Shown here: in pieces, positions 8,286 to 17,801 of the stretch
How positions within the stretch are numbered: the stretch's first letter is position 1
How the letters are laid out: the number at the start of each line of letters is the position of its first letter
Assembly: GCA_041645435.1 (NCBI GenBank)
Contig: JBAZQB010000004.1
Location: forward strand, 365,627-429,626
Direction of reading: 5' to 3'
From: Methanoregula sp.
GTDB taxonomy: Archaea > Halobacteriota > Methanomicrobia > Methanomicrobiales > Methanospirillaceae
DNA: 64,000 bases
Position numbers and translations under genes: made by a program
Notes under the pieces: generated by a model
What the model saw: only the letters and a program-made list of their open reading frames with translations
What the model was told of the DNA's origin: nothing
Database searches by the model: none

Positions 8286-8795
8286 TTAATGCACCTCTAA
8301 AAAGCCGGACCAGTCGATCAGACCGAACTGGGCCGGAAGCTTTCCTGCAACAAACCCTTCGATCTGGTCAGCACAGTACACCGGGTCGTGACCCGTGGTG
8401 TCCAGTTCAAAGATATGTGCGGCATCGTGCAGGTCCACCGTCTCGATCAGGCAGTCATCGAGAGCTTCTGCATCCGCATTTTCCTGGATCTTGCCGGCAG
8501 GATATTTACGCTGTTCCAGCCGTTTTTTCAGTTCGTCCGGGCGGCACCGGAGCACAATAATGCGATCGCAGGGAAGCAGGTGGGCAAAGTGTCCTTCCAC
8601 AAACCCGTGTACCGGGACAAACTCCGCTGCCCAGCGCTCATCATCGAAGATCTCGGTGTCGCGCTGCTCATCGTCACCGGTGATATAGGGGCGTATGGTA
8701 TCGGTAAGATGCACGACCTTGTGCCCCCGCCGGGTAAGCTCCTCGCCTATCAGCGATTTGCCGGTGCCCGGAGTGCCGGTGATACCGCACATCAT
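8286..8795 (-). CDS. Archaeal adenylate kinase, AK6/Fap7-like NMP kinase
   Basis: A 169-residue P-loop kinase beginning CGITGTPGTGKS (Walker A, residues 4-15), short enough to be the AK6/Fap7 type rather than a canonical adenylate kinase. The middle part VHGFVEGHFAHLLPCDRIIVLRC is typical of this family, in which EGH/DCH residues bind nucleotide. Members phosphorylate AMP, and the eukaryotic counterpart acts in small-subunit ribosome maturation. The gene overlaps the 3' end of hisC by 4 nt (ATG within the stop region) and abuts the lipid synthase gene, so it lies in the middle of an operon. Confidence 0.85.
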   Translation of the reverse strand: MMCGITGTPGTGKSLIGEELTRRGHKVVHLTDTIRPYITGDDEQRDTEIFDDERWAAEFVPVHGFVEGHFAHLLPCDRIIVLRCRPDELKKRLEQRKYPAGKIQENADAEALDDCLIETVDLHDAAHIFELDTTGHDPVYCADQIEGFVAGKLPAQFGLIDWSGFLEVH

Positions 8796-9850
8796 AGTTT
8801 GTTTATCTCCTCAATGAACAACTCGTTCTCCCAGTCCTCACCGACGCTCACGCGGATGTAATGGTCAGGCAGACCGGCAAAACTCCTGCACGAGCGGACC
8901 ACAACGCCTTTGCGGGCAAGGTTTTCAACAACTGCATCGCTCTTGTGCGGGGCGACATCGATCATCACAAAGTTCGCATCCGAGGGGAGCACCGGGTACT
9001 TCACCTCATCGGCAAACCGTGTGCGCCATCGCTTCACCTGATCGATATAGCGTTCTGCACGCTCCTTGTCCGGCAGTGCCGCTGCTGCCGCTGCTGCGGA
9101 GACCGAATTGACGGTGAACGGCGTCCCTGCCCGCTGGTACCACGGCGGCAGCCATCGCGGGGTGAATGCATACCCGATCCGCAGGCCGGCAAGGGAGTAA
9201 ACCTTGGAAAAAGTTCTTCCCAATACAAGGTTCTCGTGTTTCTTCATGAGAGGGAGATAGTCGATACCGGCAAACTCGACATAGGCATTGTCAAGAAAGA
9301 GGACGCCTTCAATTCCTTCGAGAATCGCAGCAACGGTGTCAACCGGCATTGCATTCCCGGTAGGGTTGTTGGGAGAACAGACAAAGGTAATCTTTGCCTC
9401 TTTGGCTGCCTCAATCAGTTTTCCGCAATCAACCGAGAAATCTGCTTCCCGTGGTACGGTGATTACTTCAGCACCCTGGCCCATCGCCGCCAGTGCATAG
9501 AACGAGAAGGTAGGCGTGGAGATTGCTACGGTCTCCCCGGGCTCGACAAGGGTGCGGATGATAGTCTCGATCACACCGTCCATCCCAACGCCCGTCACAA
9601 AGTGATAATCGCCATAATATGCCCGCAGGGCATTCATCAGGACATTGACCCGCTCATCCGGATACCGGTTCACGGTTTTGAGTACTTCTTCTGCTGCAGC
9701 TAACGCAGCAGGAGAAAGGGGCTCGGGGTTTTCATTGCTGGCAAGCCGGGCTATCTTACGGATACCGTACTCGCGGGCGATATCCTCCGCTTTTTTGGCA
9801 AAGACATAGCCGCTCTTTTTTTTATAGCAGGATCTAACCAAGCGCTCCAT
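8792..9850 (-). CDS. hisC: Histidinol-phosphate aminotransferase
   Basis: A 352-residue fold-type I PLP enzyme that converts imidazole-acetol phosphate and glutamate to histidinol phosphate in histidine synthesis. Visible landmarks are the substrate-entry LASNENPEPLSP near residue 38, CSPNNPTGNAM near 158 and the PLP-lysine region GRTFSKVYSLAGLRIGY near 215. It overlaps the end of argD by 17 nt and the start of the kinase gene by 4 nt. hisD lies separately at 31.4-32.6 kb. Related archaeal enzymes can also act on aromatic amino acids. Confidence 0.9.
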   Translation of the reverse strand: MERLVRSCYKKKSGYVFAKKAEDIAREYGIRKIARLASNENPEPLSPAALAAAEEVLKTVNRYPDERVNVLMNALRAYYGDYHFVTGVGMDGVIETIIRTLVEPGETVAISTPTFSFYALAAMGQGAEVITVPREADFSVDCGKLIEAAKEAKITFVCSPNNPTGNAMPVDTVAAILEGIEGVLFLDNAYVEFAGIDYLPLMKKHENLVLGRTFSKVYSLAGLRIGYAFTPRWLPPWYQRAGTPFTVNSVSAAAAAAALPDKERAERYIDQVKRWRTRFADEVKYPVLPSDANFVMIDVAPHKSDAVVENLARKGVVVRSCRSFAGLPDHYIRVSVGEDWENELFIEEINKL

Positions 9851-10973
9851 TGATCACTCCGACCACGCGGTCGATCTCGGCATCCGTAATTACGAGCGGC
9901 GGGACTAACCGCAGGTTCCCATCCGCAGCGCAGTTGACCAGTACACCCTGGCTGGCGCATTTCTTCTGGACATCCGGGCATTTGTCCCCGATAGTCATGC
10001 CGATCATCAGCCCGCGGACACGGGGGTTTAACGCGGCAAGACCCCTGCCGAACCGTTCGCCTTTCCGGGCCACATCGGGAAGGATCTTTTCTATGACGCC
10101 AATCGTGGCAAGCGCTGCTGCACAGGCAAGCGGGCCCCCGGCAAACGTGCTCCCGTGCTCGCTCTTTTTGAACTCCAGGTCTTCACGGGCAACCAGTGCG
10201 CCCATTGGAAACCCGCTGGCGATCCCCTTTGCAAGGGTGACAATATCCGGCATCACCTTCGTGTGCTGCATGGCCAGCCATGTGCCGGTACGTCCCATAC
10301 CGGTCTGGACCTCATCAGCGATCATGAGTGCGCCGGTATCATCGCAGATCTCGCGGATGCCTTTGATGAAACTGTCTGGTGGTATAATGACTCCTGCCTC
10401 TCCCTGGATCGGTTCGAAGATGATCCCTGCTGTATCGTTATCCACGACTTTTTTCAGCGCATCAAGATCGCCGTATTCGACAAAGGTCTTGACCATGCCG
10501 AGCGGCTCGAACGGCTCACGGATCGCCGGCTTGTGGGTGACGGCGAGGGAACCTACGGTACGGCCGTGGAAGCCGTGGGTGAAGGCAACAAATTTTTTCC
10601 TGCCGGTCCGGACCCGGGCCAGTTTGAGTGCCCCGTCCGTTGCTTCTGCACCCGAGTTGGAGAAAAAGGCCTTGTGCAGGCCGGTAATCTCTACGAGTTT
10701 CTTTGCAAGATCCCCCTGGTGGGGCACGTAATAGAGGTTGGAGCAGTGGATCAGCTGGTGTGCCTGGTCGCAGATCGCTTTTACTACGGCCGGGTGGCAG
10801 TGACCGGTACTGCAGACCGCGATGCCTGCGACACAGTCAATATACTGTTTCCCTTCCGCATCCCAGACAATTGATCCCTCGCCTTTTACAATCGCCATAT
10901 CCCGCGAGAACGCCGGCATAACGTAGCGTTCATCGAGTGCTTTGAACTGGCTTGTTGTTTCCATTTCCATCAC
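9834..10973 (-). CDS. argD: Acetylornithine aminotransferase (class III)
   Basis: A 379-residue class III PLP aminotransferase. Landmarks are the N-terminal MPAFSRDMAIVKGEGS, FFSNSGAEATDGALKLAR near residue 105, and MIADEVQTGMGRTG followed by the PLP lysine in VTLAKGIASGFPMGA near residue 245. Length and order fit ArgD, which makes N-acetylornithine for arginine and can also serve in lysine synthesis. 4-Aminobutyrate aminotransferase is less likely because that family is longer. It is second to third in a leftward run of biosynthetic genes after pyrG and guaAb. Confidence 0.88.
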   Translation of the reverse strand: MMEMETTSQFKALDERYVMPAFSRDMAIVKGEGSIVWDAEGKQYIDCVAGIAVCSTGHCHPAVVKAICDQAHQLIHCSNLYYVPHQGDLAKKLVEITGLHKAFFSNSGAEATDGALKLARVRTGRKKFVAFTHGFHGRTVGSLAVTHKPAIREPFEPLGMVKTFVEYGDLDALKKVVDNDTAGIIFEPIQGEAGVIIPPDSFIKGIREICDDTGALMIADEVQTGMGRTGTWLAMQHTKVMPDIVTLAKGIASGFPMGALVAREDLEFKKSEHGSTFAGGPLACAAALATIGVIEKILPDVARKGERFGRGLAALNPRVRGLMIGMTIGDKCPDVQKKCASQGVLVNCAADGNLRLVPPLVITDAEIDRVVGVINGALG

Positions 10974-11005
10974 CGTATTCTTTTTTGTTTGCTTATGTTC
11001 CCACG

Positions 11006-11923
11006 TTATTCATATTCAATGGTTGCCGGGGGTTTAGCCGTGATATCGTAGACCACCCTGGCAACGCGGGGAATGTCAGCGGTAATTCTTGAACCAATTT
11101 TTACCAGGTGTTCAAACGGGATATCGAGCGGATCTGCTGTCATCCCGTCACGGGAGTTTACCGCTCGTATGGCAACGATCCACCCGTGAATCCGGTTGTC
11201 GCCTTTGACGCCGGTGCCAAGGCCGAGCAGTGCGGCAAAGCACTGCCAGGGCCGGTACTTCTCGACCAGTTCGTCTTCAACGATCCAGTTTGCCTCGCGG
11301 ATAATGTCGACTTTATCTTTGGTAATTTCACCAATGATACGAACCGCAAGCCCCGGGCCGGGAAACGGCATCCGGTGCTGGATCTCCTTAGGGAGACCAA
11401 GGGCTCCGGCCACGTCCCGCACTTCATCCTTGTAGAGGTCGCGGATCGGCTCGATCACTTTCACAAACTCCATATGCAGCGGCATACCCCCGACATTGTG
11501 GTGGCTCTTGATCCCACCCTCGCTCTCAATGCGGTCAGGGTAGATGGTACCCTGCAACAGGCATCTGGCTCCGACCTTCTTTGCTTCACGCTCAAAGACC
11601 CGGATGAACCGCTCGCCGATAGCCTTGCGCTTGGCTTCGGGTTCGGTGATGCCCTTTAAGCATGCGAGGAACTCGTCTTCGGCATCCACAATCTGGAGGT
11701 GGATATTGCCAAAGAGCGTGCGGATCCGTTCGGTCTCGCCCTTCCGCATCAGGCCGGTATCGATGTAGATCGGGATGAGATTTTCACCGATTGCACGGGC
11801 TGCAAGAGCCGCACAGACCGAACTGTCCACGCCACCTGAAAGGGCCATGACCACCTTGTCGTCACCTGCTGCGGTTTTGATCTCTGCAATGGATTTTGTA
11901 ATAAATTTCTCTGTATTGACCAT
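11006..11923 (-). CDS. guaAb: GMP synthase, ATP-pyrophosphatase subunit (GuaA subunit B)
   Basis: A 305-residue protein with the PP-loop SGGVDSSV near residue 30 and the GMP synthase C-terminal dimerisation domain ending AKPPATIEYE. It adenylates XMP and uses ammonia to form GMP. In archaea the glutaminase subunit is a separate protein, and it is not in this window. Typical landmarks are GTIYPDRIESEGGIKSHHNVGG near residue 125 and MPFPGPGLAVRI near 185. It sits 9 nt downstream of pyrG, so both purine and pyrimidine triphosphate supply are encoded on one probable transcript. Confidence 0.93.
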   Translation of the reverse strand: MVNTEKFITKSIAEIKTAAGDDKVVMALSGGVDSSVCAALAARAIGENLIPIYIDTGLMRKGETERIRTLFGNIHLQIVDAEDEFLACLKGITEPEAKRKAIGERFIRVFEREAKKVGARCLLQGTIYPDRIESEGGIKSHHNVGGMPLHMEFVKVIEPIRDLYKDEVRDVAGALGLPKEIQHRMPFPGPGLAVRIIGEITKDKVDIIREANWIVEDELVEKYRPWQCFAALLGLGTGVKGDNRIHGWIVAIRAVNSRDGMTADPLDIPFEHLVKIGSRITADIPRVARVVYDITAKPPATIEYE

Positions 11924-11932
11924 CTTTATCTC

Positions 11933-13513
11933 CTATATTGTCCTCTTGTTCGCCCTGCATGCTTCAACAAACCCAAGATACGGGGGAGACGGGCGGGTTG
12001 GCCGGGAACGGAACTCCGGGTGAAACTGCGTGGCAAAGAAGAACGGGTGACCTGGGAGTTCGAGACACTCCATCCGGTTCTTGTTGGTTGCGGAAAAGAC
12101 GAGCCCTGCCTTCTCCAGGTCCCCGATATACTTCGGGTTCACTTCGTACCGGTGCCGGTGGCGTTCGGTGATCTGTTTCTCCTTGTAGAGTTTTAACGCC
12201 AGCGTGCCATCACGGATATCAGCGGTATAATTGCCAAGCCGCATTGTCCCGCCGAGTTCGTTGATCCCTTCCTGTTCCGGTAAAAGCCCGATCACGTGGG
12301 TGCCCTCTCCGAACTCCTCACTCGTGGCATCGGCAAACCCTGCCTTGTGTCGGGCGTACTCAACGGTTGCCAGCTGGAACCCTAAGCAGAGGCCGAGGAA
12401 TGGCACATTGTTCTCGCGGGCAAATTTGATCGCTTCGATCTTGCCTTCAATACCGCGTTTGCCGAATCCTCCGGGAATCAGGATGCCGTCATAGTCCTTG
12501 AGCTGGCTCCGTTCGTAGCGTTCCGCATCCAGCCAGACAATCTTTACTTCCGTCGAGAGTGCCCGTCCCGCATGCTTGAGCGATTCCTTGATACTGATAT
12601 AGACATCCTCAATGCCGTACTTACTGACGATAGCAACGGTCACCCGGTTGGTGTACTCCTTGTTCACCAGCCGGTACCAAGCGGTGTCGGGCTCTTTTTT
12701 ATCCAGGCCGAGATGGGCAGAGAGCACATCAGCAATGCCTTCCTTTTCCATCTCCATCGGTACAGCATACGTGTCAGGAGCCGTGGCAGCAGATATGACG
12801 GCCGTCTGGGGGAGGTCGCAGAATGCTGAGATCTTGCGTTTTGTCCCGGCCCCAATCGGGTTCTCGCTCCTGCCGACAATGATGTCAGCATGAAGCCCGA
12901 GCTCCCGCAGGGCTTTTACCGAGTGCTGGGTGGGTTTGGTCTTCATGTCCCCCATCGTATCTTCAGGGATGAGGGTGACATGGATGAGCACAATATCATG
13001 CTCGGGGAGTTCACCGTGCATCTGGCGGACCGCTTCTAAAAACGGCATGCTCTCGATATCACCAACTGTTCCCCCGACTTCCACGAGACATATGTCCGCC
13101 TTGGTACCGTCGGGAAATTCCCCTTCTGCGGCCTGGCGGATACAGGTCTTGATCTGGTCAGTGATATGAGGAATAATCTGCACGGTCTCTCCGAGGAAAT
13201 CGCCCCGGCGTTCCTTATCGATGACCGTGCGGTATACCTTGCCGGTCGTGATATTGTGGGCTGCCGTCAGCTCGATATCAAGGAACCTCTCGTAGTTGCC
13301 GAGATCGAGATCGACTTCACTCCCATCCTTGAGCACAAAAACTTCACCGTGCTGGGCCGGGTTCATCGTTCCCGCATCAATATTCAGGTAGGGGTCGATC
13401 TTGACTGCTGTCACCTGATAGCCGCGGTTCTTTAAGATACGTCCGACCGATGCAGCCGTGATCCCTTTTCCCAGGCCGCTCATCACACCGCCGGTAATTA
13501 TGATGTACTTCAC
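11933..13513 (-). CDS. pyrG: CTP synthase
   Basis: A 526-residue two-domain enzyme. The N-terminal synthetase domain begins KYIIITGGVMSGLGKGI, the conserved P-loop start of CTP synthases. The C-terminal class I glutamine amidotransferase domain has the nucleophile in FLGLCLGFQLA and the His-Glu pair in TQFHPEFRSRP. It makes CTP from UTP, ATP and glutamine. It is the first gene of the leftward run pyrG-guaAb-argD-hisC-kinase-lipid synthase; the 190 bases upstream are shared with the divergent TPR gene and should hold both promoters. Confidence 0.96.
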   Translation of the reverse strand: MKYIIITGGVMSGLGKGITAASVGRILKNRGYQVTAVKIDPYLNIDAGTMNPAQHGEVFVLKDGSEVDLDLGNYERFLDIELTAAHNITTGKVYRTVIDKERRGDFLGETVQIIPHITDQIKTCIRQAAEGEFPDGTKADICLVEVGGTVGDIESMPFLEAVRQMHGELPEHDIVLIHVTLIPEDTMGDMKTKPTQHSVKALRELGLHADIIVGRSENPIGAGTKRKISAFCDLPQTAVISAATAPDTYAVPMEMEKEGIADVLSAHLGLDKKEPDTAWYRLVNKEYTNRVTVAIVSKYGIEDVYISIKESLKHAGRALSTEVKIVWLDAERYERSQLKDYDGILIPGGFGKRGIEGKIEAIKFARENNVPFLGLCLGFQLATVEYARHKAGFADATSEEFGEGTHVIGLLPEQEGINELGGTMRLGNYTADIRDGTLALKLYKEKQITERHRHRYEVNPKYIGDLEKAGLVFSATNKNRMECLELPGHPFFFATQFHPEFRSRPTRPSPPYLGFVEACRANKRTI

Positions 13514-13705
13514 GAGAATCTCCCCAGTTGCATTATATTTGGCTCACAATCCCTAATAGTGTTATCTTCGTTTAAGTAACGGCAGAAAACCCGGAAATTT
13601 CCCTCTTGCCTGTCTGCACCGGCCCGGCAAAGCCATTGCTATGAACCTGTGGTGACGCTCTTTTAAAAGCAAGATTAATTTGTGAAAACATCTCACTGAG
13701 ATGAT

Positions 13706-14413
13706 ATGAAATTCAGGCAGATTATTCATATTCTGGCAATTATCGCATGCATTGCCTGCTTCGTCCCGCCGGTACTGGCAGCGGATGAAGCCCCCAAAGA
13801 TGAGGCAACTACCTTTTATAACCGGGGTGAACTGCTCCTCGATACGAATGACTATGAGAGTACGATTGCCCTCTTTGACCAGGCACTTGCCTCCAATACG
13901 ACCTTGATGGGAATATCCAATGGCCTGCTGTACACGTACCGGGATAAAGCCTACGCACAGATACAGCTCAAGAAATACAACGAGGCCCTCCAGACTCTCG
14001 ACCAGGGACTGGCACTCTATCCCAAGGACAACATGCTCTGGAACAATAAGGGCTATGCGAACTATATCCTTGGAAAATACCCTGAAGCTCTCGCAGCGTA
14101 TAACAATGCCATCTTGTTTGAGAAGAATTATACGATTGCCCTGATCAACAAGGGAGACACCCTCTCAAAGATGGGAGACTACTCCGGGGCTATTGATACG
14201 TATAAAATTGCCCTTGAATCTGATCCCGGCAACCGTGATGCAACAGCGGGTCTCGCCGCTGCACAACAGGCCGCTGCATCGACAATACCGGCATCCATGA
14301 TAGTGATTGTTATCCTTGTGATCATTGTCGCTGGTGGCGCGGTCTGGTATATTAAATGCAAAAAGCCTGAAGAGAAACTTAAAGAGAAGAAGTCCCCGGG
14401 TAAGAAGAAATAA
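13706..14413 (+). CDS. Secreted or membrane-anchored TPR protein
   Basis: A 235-residue protein with an N-terminal signal peptide (residues 1-26), four tetratricopeptide-like repeats at about residues 35-185 (for example WNNKGYANYILGKYPEALAA), a C-terminal membrane segment near 195-215 and a lysine-rich tail. The repeats would sit outside the membrane and mediate protein contacts. It has a reasonable ribosome-binding site (GAGATGAT) directly before the ATG. It is divergent from pyrG and appears to be transcribed alone. Partner unknown. Confidence 0.75.
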   Translation: MKFRQIIHILAIIACIACFVPPVLAADEAPKDEATTFYNRGELLLDTNDYESTIALFDQALASNTTLMGISNGLLYTYRDKAYAQIQLKKYNEALQTLDQGLALYPKDNMLWNNKGYANYILGKYPEALAAYNNAILFEKNYTIALINKGDTLSKMGDYSGAIDTYKIALESDPGNRDATAGLAAAQQAAASTIPASMIVIVILVIIVAGGAVWYIKCKKPEEKLKEKKSPGKKK

Positions 14414-14473
14414 TTTTTTGCATTGTAGAAAATCGTTTTTCACGTAATATATTGCCCCCCTCTTGCGCTACCA

Positions 14474-14577
14474 GTCCCCCGTTGGGGGACGGGCGCAGTG
14501 TGATAGCCCGAGTAAGGTTACAGGTAATACGTTGTCATCGCAATGGGGGGTGCCTCAGTGGCGGGGGCGAAGCCCCC
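14474..14577. repeat. GC-rich double hairpin element
   Basis: Two perfect hairpins lie in a GC-rich block: GTCCCCC (14474-14480) with GGGGGAC (14484-14490), and GGGGGC (14563-14568) with GCCCCC (14572-14577) around a GAA loop. The block sits between the convergent TPR and hotdog genes and runs into the 3' end of the latter. It could act as a terminator or be an interspersed element like R1. Confidence 0.5.
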
Positions 14578-15038
14578 GGGAACGTCAGAGTTTTCTCAAT
14601 GATTTGTACAGAGCATTTTTTATATTCCTTTACCGTCACGGCAAATGCTGACGAAGTACGGGAAAGCATCGTCTTTTCATCGCTTTCTAAAAAGACCTCA
14701 GCTTCAGCAAACGCAACCCGTCTTCCTTTCTTGATCACCTTTGCCTCGGCAACGATGAAACCCTCCCGGACACCTTTGACAAAACTGGTGGATTCGGAGA
14801 TGGTCGCAATACCCTCGTGCTCCTTTAGCTGGGTGTAGAGGGCAAGGGCAATCGCCTCATCCGCGAGTGCAACGAGCATTCCTCCCTGCAGCCAGCCGAC
14901 ACCGTTGAGCATATCCGGCCGGATCTGCATCCTGAGCACTGCCGTTCCGGGTTCATAACTGACGATATCAATCCCCATTAAACAAAAGAACGGGTTGGCA
15001 TTGCTGCCATGCTTCCGGATATTTTCTATATAGGACAT
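14535..15038 (-). CDS. Hotdog-fold thioesterase, PaaI-like
   Basis: A 167-residue protein whose residues 10-140 form a PaaI/4HBT-type hotdog domain, with the active-site stretch GVGWLQGGMLVALADEA near residue 46 and a beta-strand set ending TVKEYKKC. Such enzymes hydrolyse acyl-CoA or similar thioesters; the substrate is unknown. The C-terminal tail of about 16 residues (ending in SPPPLRHPPLR) is encoded by the GC-rich hairpin block and is not expected in the family. It was probably acquired when that block replaced the original stop region. Confidence 0.75.
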   Translation of the reverse strand: MSYIENIRKHGSNANPFFCLMGIDIVSYEPGTAVLRMQIRPDMLNGVGWLQGGMLVALADEAIALALYTQLKEHEGIATISESTSFVKGVREGFIVAEAKVIKKGRRVAFAEAEVFLESDEKTMLSRTSSAFAVTVKEYKKCSVQIIEKTLTFPGASPPPLRHPPLR

Positions 15039-15184
15039 GAGTCTCTTTAGGATTATCAGATTATTGAACGATTAAAATGATCCATTCCTATGAACAGCGC
15101 GATTGGCAAAACGTTTCAAAAGCAAAGATGAGACTGCTTTATTTTTAAACGTCCCATTGACTTTTTTTTCAGATAATTAGGCAC

Positions 15185-15307
15185 ATGAAAATTCAATCGA
15201 AAACGAGTAAGAAAAAATCCTTATCCCCACATACCACCGTGGACACTTCAGGTCAGGAATTTCCCGCAATACAAATCCCAAAACATTTTCCCCACTATCC
15301 CCAATAA
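15185..15307 (+). CDS. Possible 40-residue small protein
   Basis: A short open frame from ATG at 15185 to TAA at 15305-15307 encodes a basic N-terminus (MKIQSKTSKKKS) and a Pro/His-rich end. It lies 24 bases before the transglutaminase-like gene and follows an AT-rich promoter-like stretch (TTTATTTTTAAA near 15139). It may be a leader peptide or chance; I recognise no family. Confidence 0.2.
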   Translation: MKIQSKTSKKKSLSPHTTVDTSGQEFPAIQIPKHFPHYPQ

Positions 15308-15331
15308 CCTGATAATAATCCGGCAGGAAAA

Positions 15332-16795
15332 ATGAGTCCGCGTATCCAGGCAGCAGCAGTCTCCCTACAAAAAAAACCCGGTATCTGCTTTCCTATCGGC
15401 ATCCCGGACCCGGAATCACTTACCGGGGGAATATTGCAGCGGATAGGTAAGAAGCTCTATTACAGAACTGTAATCTTTTTTCTTATTGCGGCGATCCTGC
15501 TCATCCCGCCAACTGCTGCTATCATTGTGGATAGTGATGGTCATCAGGGACCGACAGGTATTCCCCTCATGATACCCGCTTTCCAGATACCTGACAATCC
15601 GGCGGGGACACCGGTTCTTCCAACAGAGCCGGCAGATAATGACGACAATGAACCGGGGCACGGACCAATACCTGCGAACCAGGCCGGGATAACGGATACT
15701 GCCACGTTACCGTTTATTTCCTATAACCGTACACCGGGGAATATTTCCCGCCAGTACACCTTCTCCTTCCAAAAGTCGAACATCACCATCACGACCAATG
15801 TAAGCAATGCCGTCTATTACGGGGCAAAAAACGGGGATAAATTCGCAATAATATCACAAGAAACCGCACCGGAAACCATGGCTTCCGATTACTACCGGGC
15901 GTTTGTTGACGATCCGCACCAGGACTCGCTCTATGCTGACCTCATCCAAAGTTTCCGTAGCATCAGGACGGAACAGCAGTATTCCGATGACGAATATCTT
16001 GAACTACTCACGGTATTTGTGCAGAGCCTTCCTTACGACAATGAATCTGCTGCACACCCCGATAATCCCTCTCGTTTCCCGGTCGAAACCATTGTTGAGG
16101 GGACCGGTGATTGCGATGATAAGAGTGTCTTACTTGCCGGCCTCCTCTCACGGGAAAGTTACAACGTCTCACTCCTTCTCTTTATCCCGGAACACCACAT
16201 GGCGATCGGTGTAAGTGGTGAACGTATGCAGTACAGGGACACCGGGTACATTTATGTCGAGACTACGGGCGTTTCATTCATGGGTGATGTGCCACGGGGA
16301 CTGAACCAGTCCGTAAAATATGTCCCTTCCGGCCAAGTTCCGGGAAAGACGCCTATAACCAGTCTTCCGCTGGTGATCCGGGTGGGTTCAGGATCCAAAA
16401 TGTTCACCAGTGCGGAAAAAACAGAATATATCTTACTCCAGAAGAAAGCCGTTGATGCACGGATCGCATTACTCAGGGTGCATCTTGAAAAGACCTCACA
16501 GGATAGTCCCTCCCGATACAGGACACTCATGGAGAACTACTACACGTACACGGGAATCCACAACTATATCGTGAAGCACGAGCAGGATCGGGCCGGAACC
16601 TACCTGTATCTCACTTCACAGATGTCCCCTGCTTTTTCAACATGTAGTTCTACTGGCGATCTGACCTGCCCGGCTTCCCTGACGAGTGATGAGACCGGGC
16701 AGGCATGGTATATGCCATGTCCCCGGGGGATCTGGGTGCCACAACGGTGTGTGTGGCAGAGCGTGCGGCAGGAATTCGTCAGCTTATGCTCGTAA
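15332..16795 (+). CDS. Membrane-anchored transglutaminase-like protein
   Basis: A 487-residue protein. A membrane segment at about residues 46-64 is followed by a Pro-rich extracellular linker and a transglutaminase-like cysteine protease fold. The catalytic Cys lies in EGTGDCDDKSVLLAGLL near residue 267 and the His in PEHHMAIGV near 291, with an Asp plausible downstream. Archaeal members are thought to act outside the cell on surface proteins, but the reaction is unproven. The last 60 residues are Cys/Trp-rich and do not resemble the catalytic domain. It is convergent with the membrane winged-helix gene. Confidence 0.7.
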   Translation: MSPRIQAAAVSLQKKPGICFPIGIPDPESLTGGILQRIGKKLYYRTVIFFLIAAILLIPPTAAIIVDSDGHQGPTGIPLMIPAFQIPDNPAGTPVLPTEPADNDDNEPGHGPIPANQAGITDTATLPFISYNRTPGNISRQYTFSFQKSNITITTNVSNAVYYGAKNGDKFAIISQETAPETMASDYYRAFVDDPHQDSLYADLIQSFRSIRTEQQYSDDEYLELLTVFVQSLPYDNESAAHPDNPSRFPVETIVEGTGDCDDKSVLLAGLLSRESYNVSLLLFIPEHHMAIGVSGERMQYRDTGYIYVETTGVSFMGDVPRGLNQSVKYVPSGQVPGKTPITSLPLVIRVGSGSKMFTSAEKTEYILLQKKAVDARIALLRVHLEKTSQDSPSRYRTLMENYYTYTGIHNYIVKHEQDRAGTYLYLTSQMSPAFSTCSSTGDLTCPASLTSDETGQAWYMPCPRGIWVPQRCVWQSVRQEFVSLCS

Positions 16796-16934
16796 CAGAA
16801 TCCCCCGGCAATAGATGGATTTTTGGATGTAGGGGAAACAGCACGCTAAAAAAAATCATTCCGCCATCTAAAAATGGCCCGGTAAAGCCTAATACTACAG
16901 AATATGCTGCCTTAAAAAATCCAGAAAACACCGG

Positions 16935-17759
16935 TTAGAGTTCTGCGGTTCCGGCCATGGCAGAATAGCGGACCGTAATGACTGCACCTGATGACTGTCC
17001 TGGCAAACCAGAAACATCCTCACAATATTTTAGCAGGGATGACCATGTTGCTTCCGAGAGGGCATATCGGGAAAAACGCCCGTCCTTTCGTACGTTTAAG
17101 ATACCGTCATCGATAAGCCGTTTCATGTGCCAGGAAACGGTTGGACCCGACACGCCGAGAATCTTTTCAAAGTCCGTGCGGGACATCAGAGGATTCCGGG
17201 CAAGAGAGAGGAGGATCTTATTATCTGTATCCTGACGCAGGTATTTCATCACTTTCTGTTCACCATTGCCATATTTGCCGGAATTCTCAAAATAACTGAG
17301 AGCCCCATGGTTCTTGAGAAGAATAATTTTTTTAGAAATTCTCATGAGGGTCAAGTGATAGGTGAGCGCACCGCGGGAGATCCCCATCTCTTGGGATAAC
17401 TCAACGAAACTGATACCCGGCCGGGACCGGATGAGGGTGTACAACGTATTTCGTACCGTGCTGGCAAGGATATTGTTTCTCGCTATCCTCTTAAACCCGA
17501 ACAAGGAGAGGAATTTTAATGCAAAAAAAATCTCGACCGGAAAAACAAAAGCCGGGAAGAGGGCGAGGGCACCTATAATAACCATCTCGCGGAACGTGAG
17601 ATCCCAGAATGTAATGGGGATGACATCTGTGGTGGTTTTCCCGGTTGCCCCGAACGCCGGTTCTACGATATATCCCTGTGGGAGAGCGATTACTGGTACT
17701 GCAAGTGCTGCGAGCAGAACAGCGAGCAGCGCAACAGAAATCAGTTCCCTCCTTATCAT
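16935..17759 (-). CDS. Membrane-anchored regulator with two winged-helix domains
   Basis: A 274-residue protein: signal or first membrane segment at residues 5-25, a second membrane segment at about 58-90, then two tandem winged-helix domains. The first covers about residues 100-170 (ISFVELSQEMGISRGALTYH) and the second about 178-245 (MSRTDFEKILGVSGPTVSWH). This arrangement of an N-terminal membrane part with cytoplasmic tandem HTH is common in Methanomicrobia and suggests a membrane-bound transcription factor sensing an envelope signal. It lies near the beta-propeller and related secreted genes and could regulate them, though this is inference from position. Confidence 0.75.
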   Translation of the reverse strand: MIRRELISVALLAVLLAALAVPVIALPQGYIVEPAFGATGKTTTDVIPITFWDLTFREMVIIGALALFPAFVFPVEIFFALKFLSLFGFKRIARNNILASTVRNTLYTLIRSRPGISFVELSQEMGISRGALTYHLTLMRISKKIILLKNHGALSYFENSGKYGNGEQKVMKYLRQDTDNKILLSLARNPLMSRTDFEKILGVSGPTVSWHMKRLIDDGILNVRKDGRFSRYALSEATWSSLLKYCEDVSGLPGQSSGAVITVRYSAMAGTAEL

Positions 17760-17801
17760 AACTGTTTTATTTTTTTTGTTTACTCATCAGCCTTGTGGTC
17801 T

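Noticed and set aside
16705..16938. Plus-strand frame overlapping the 3' end of the transglutaminase-like gene, suggesting a frameshifted C-terminus
   Set aside because: The translation has no clear domain and no better family match than the annotated end; there is no clear sign of a frameshift.
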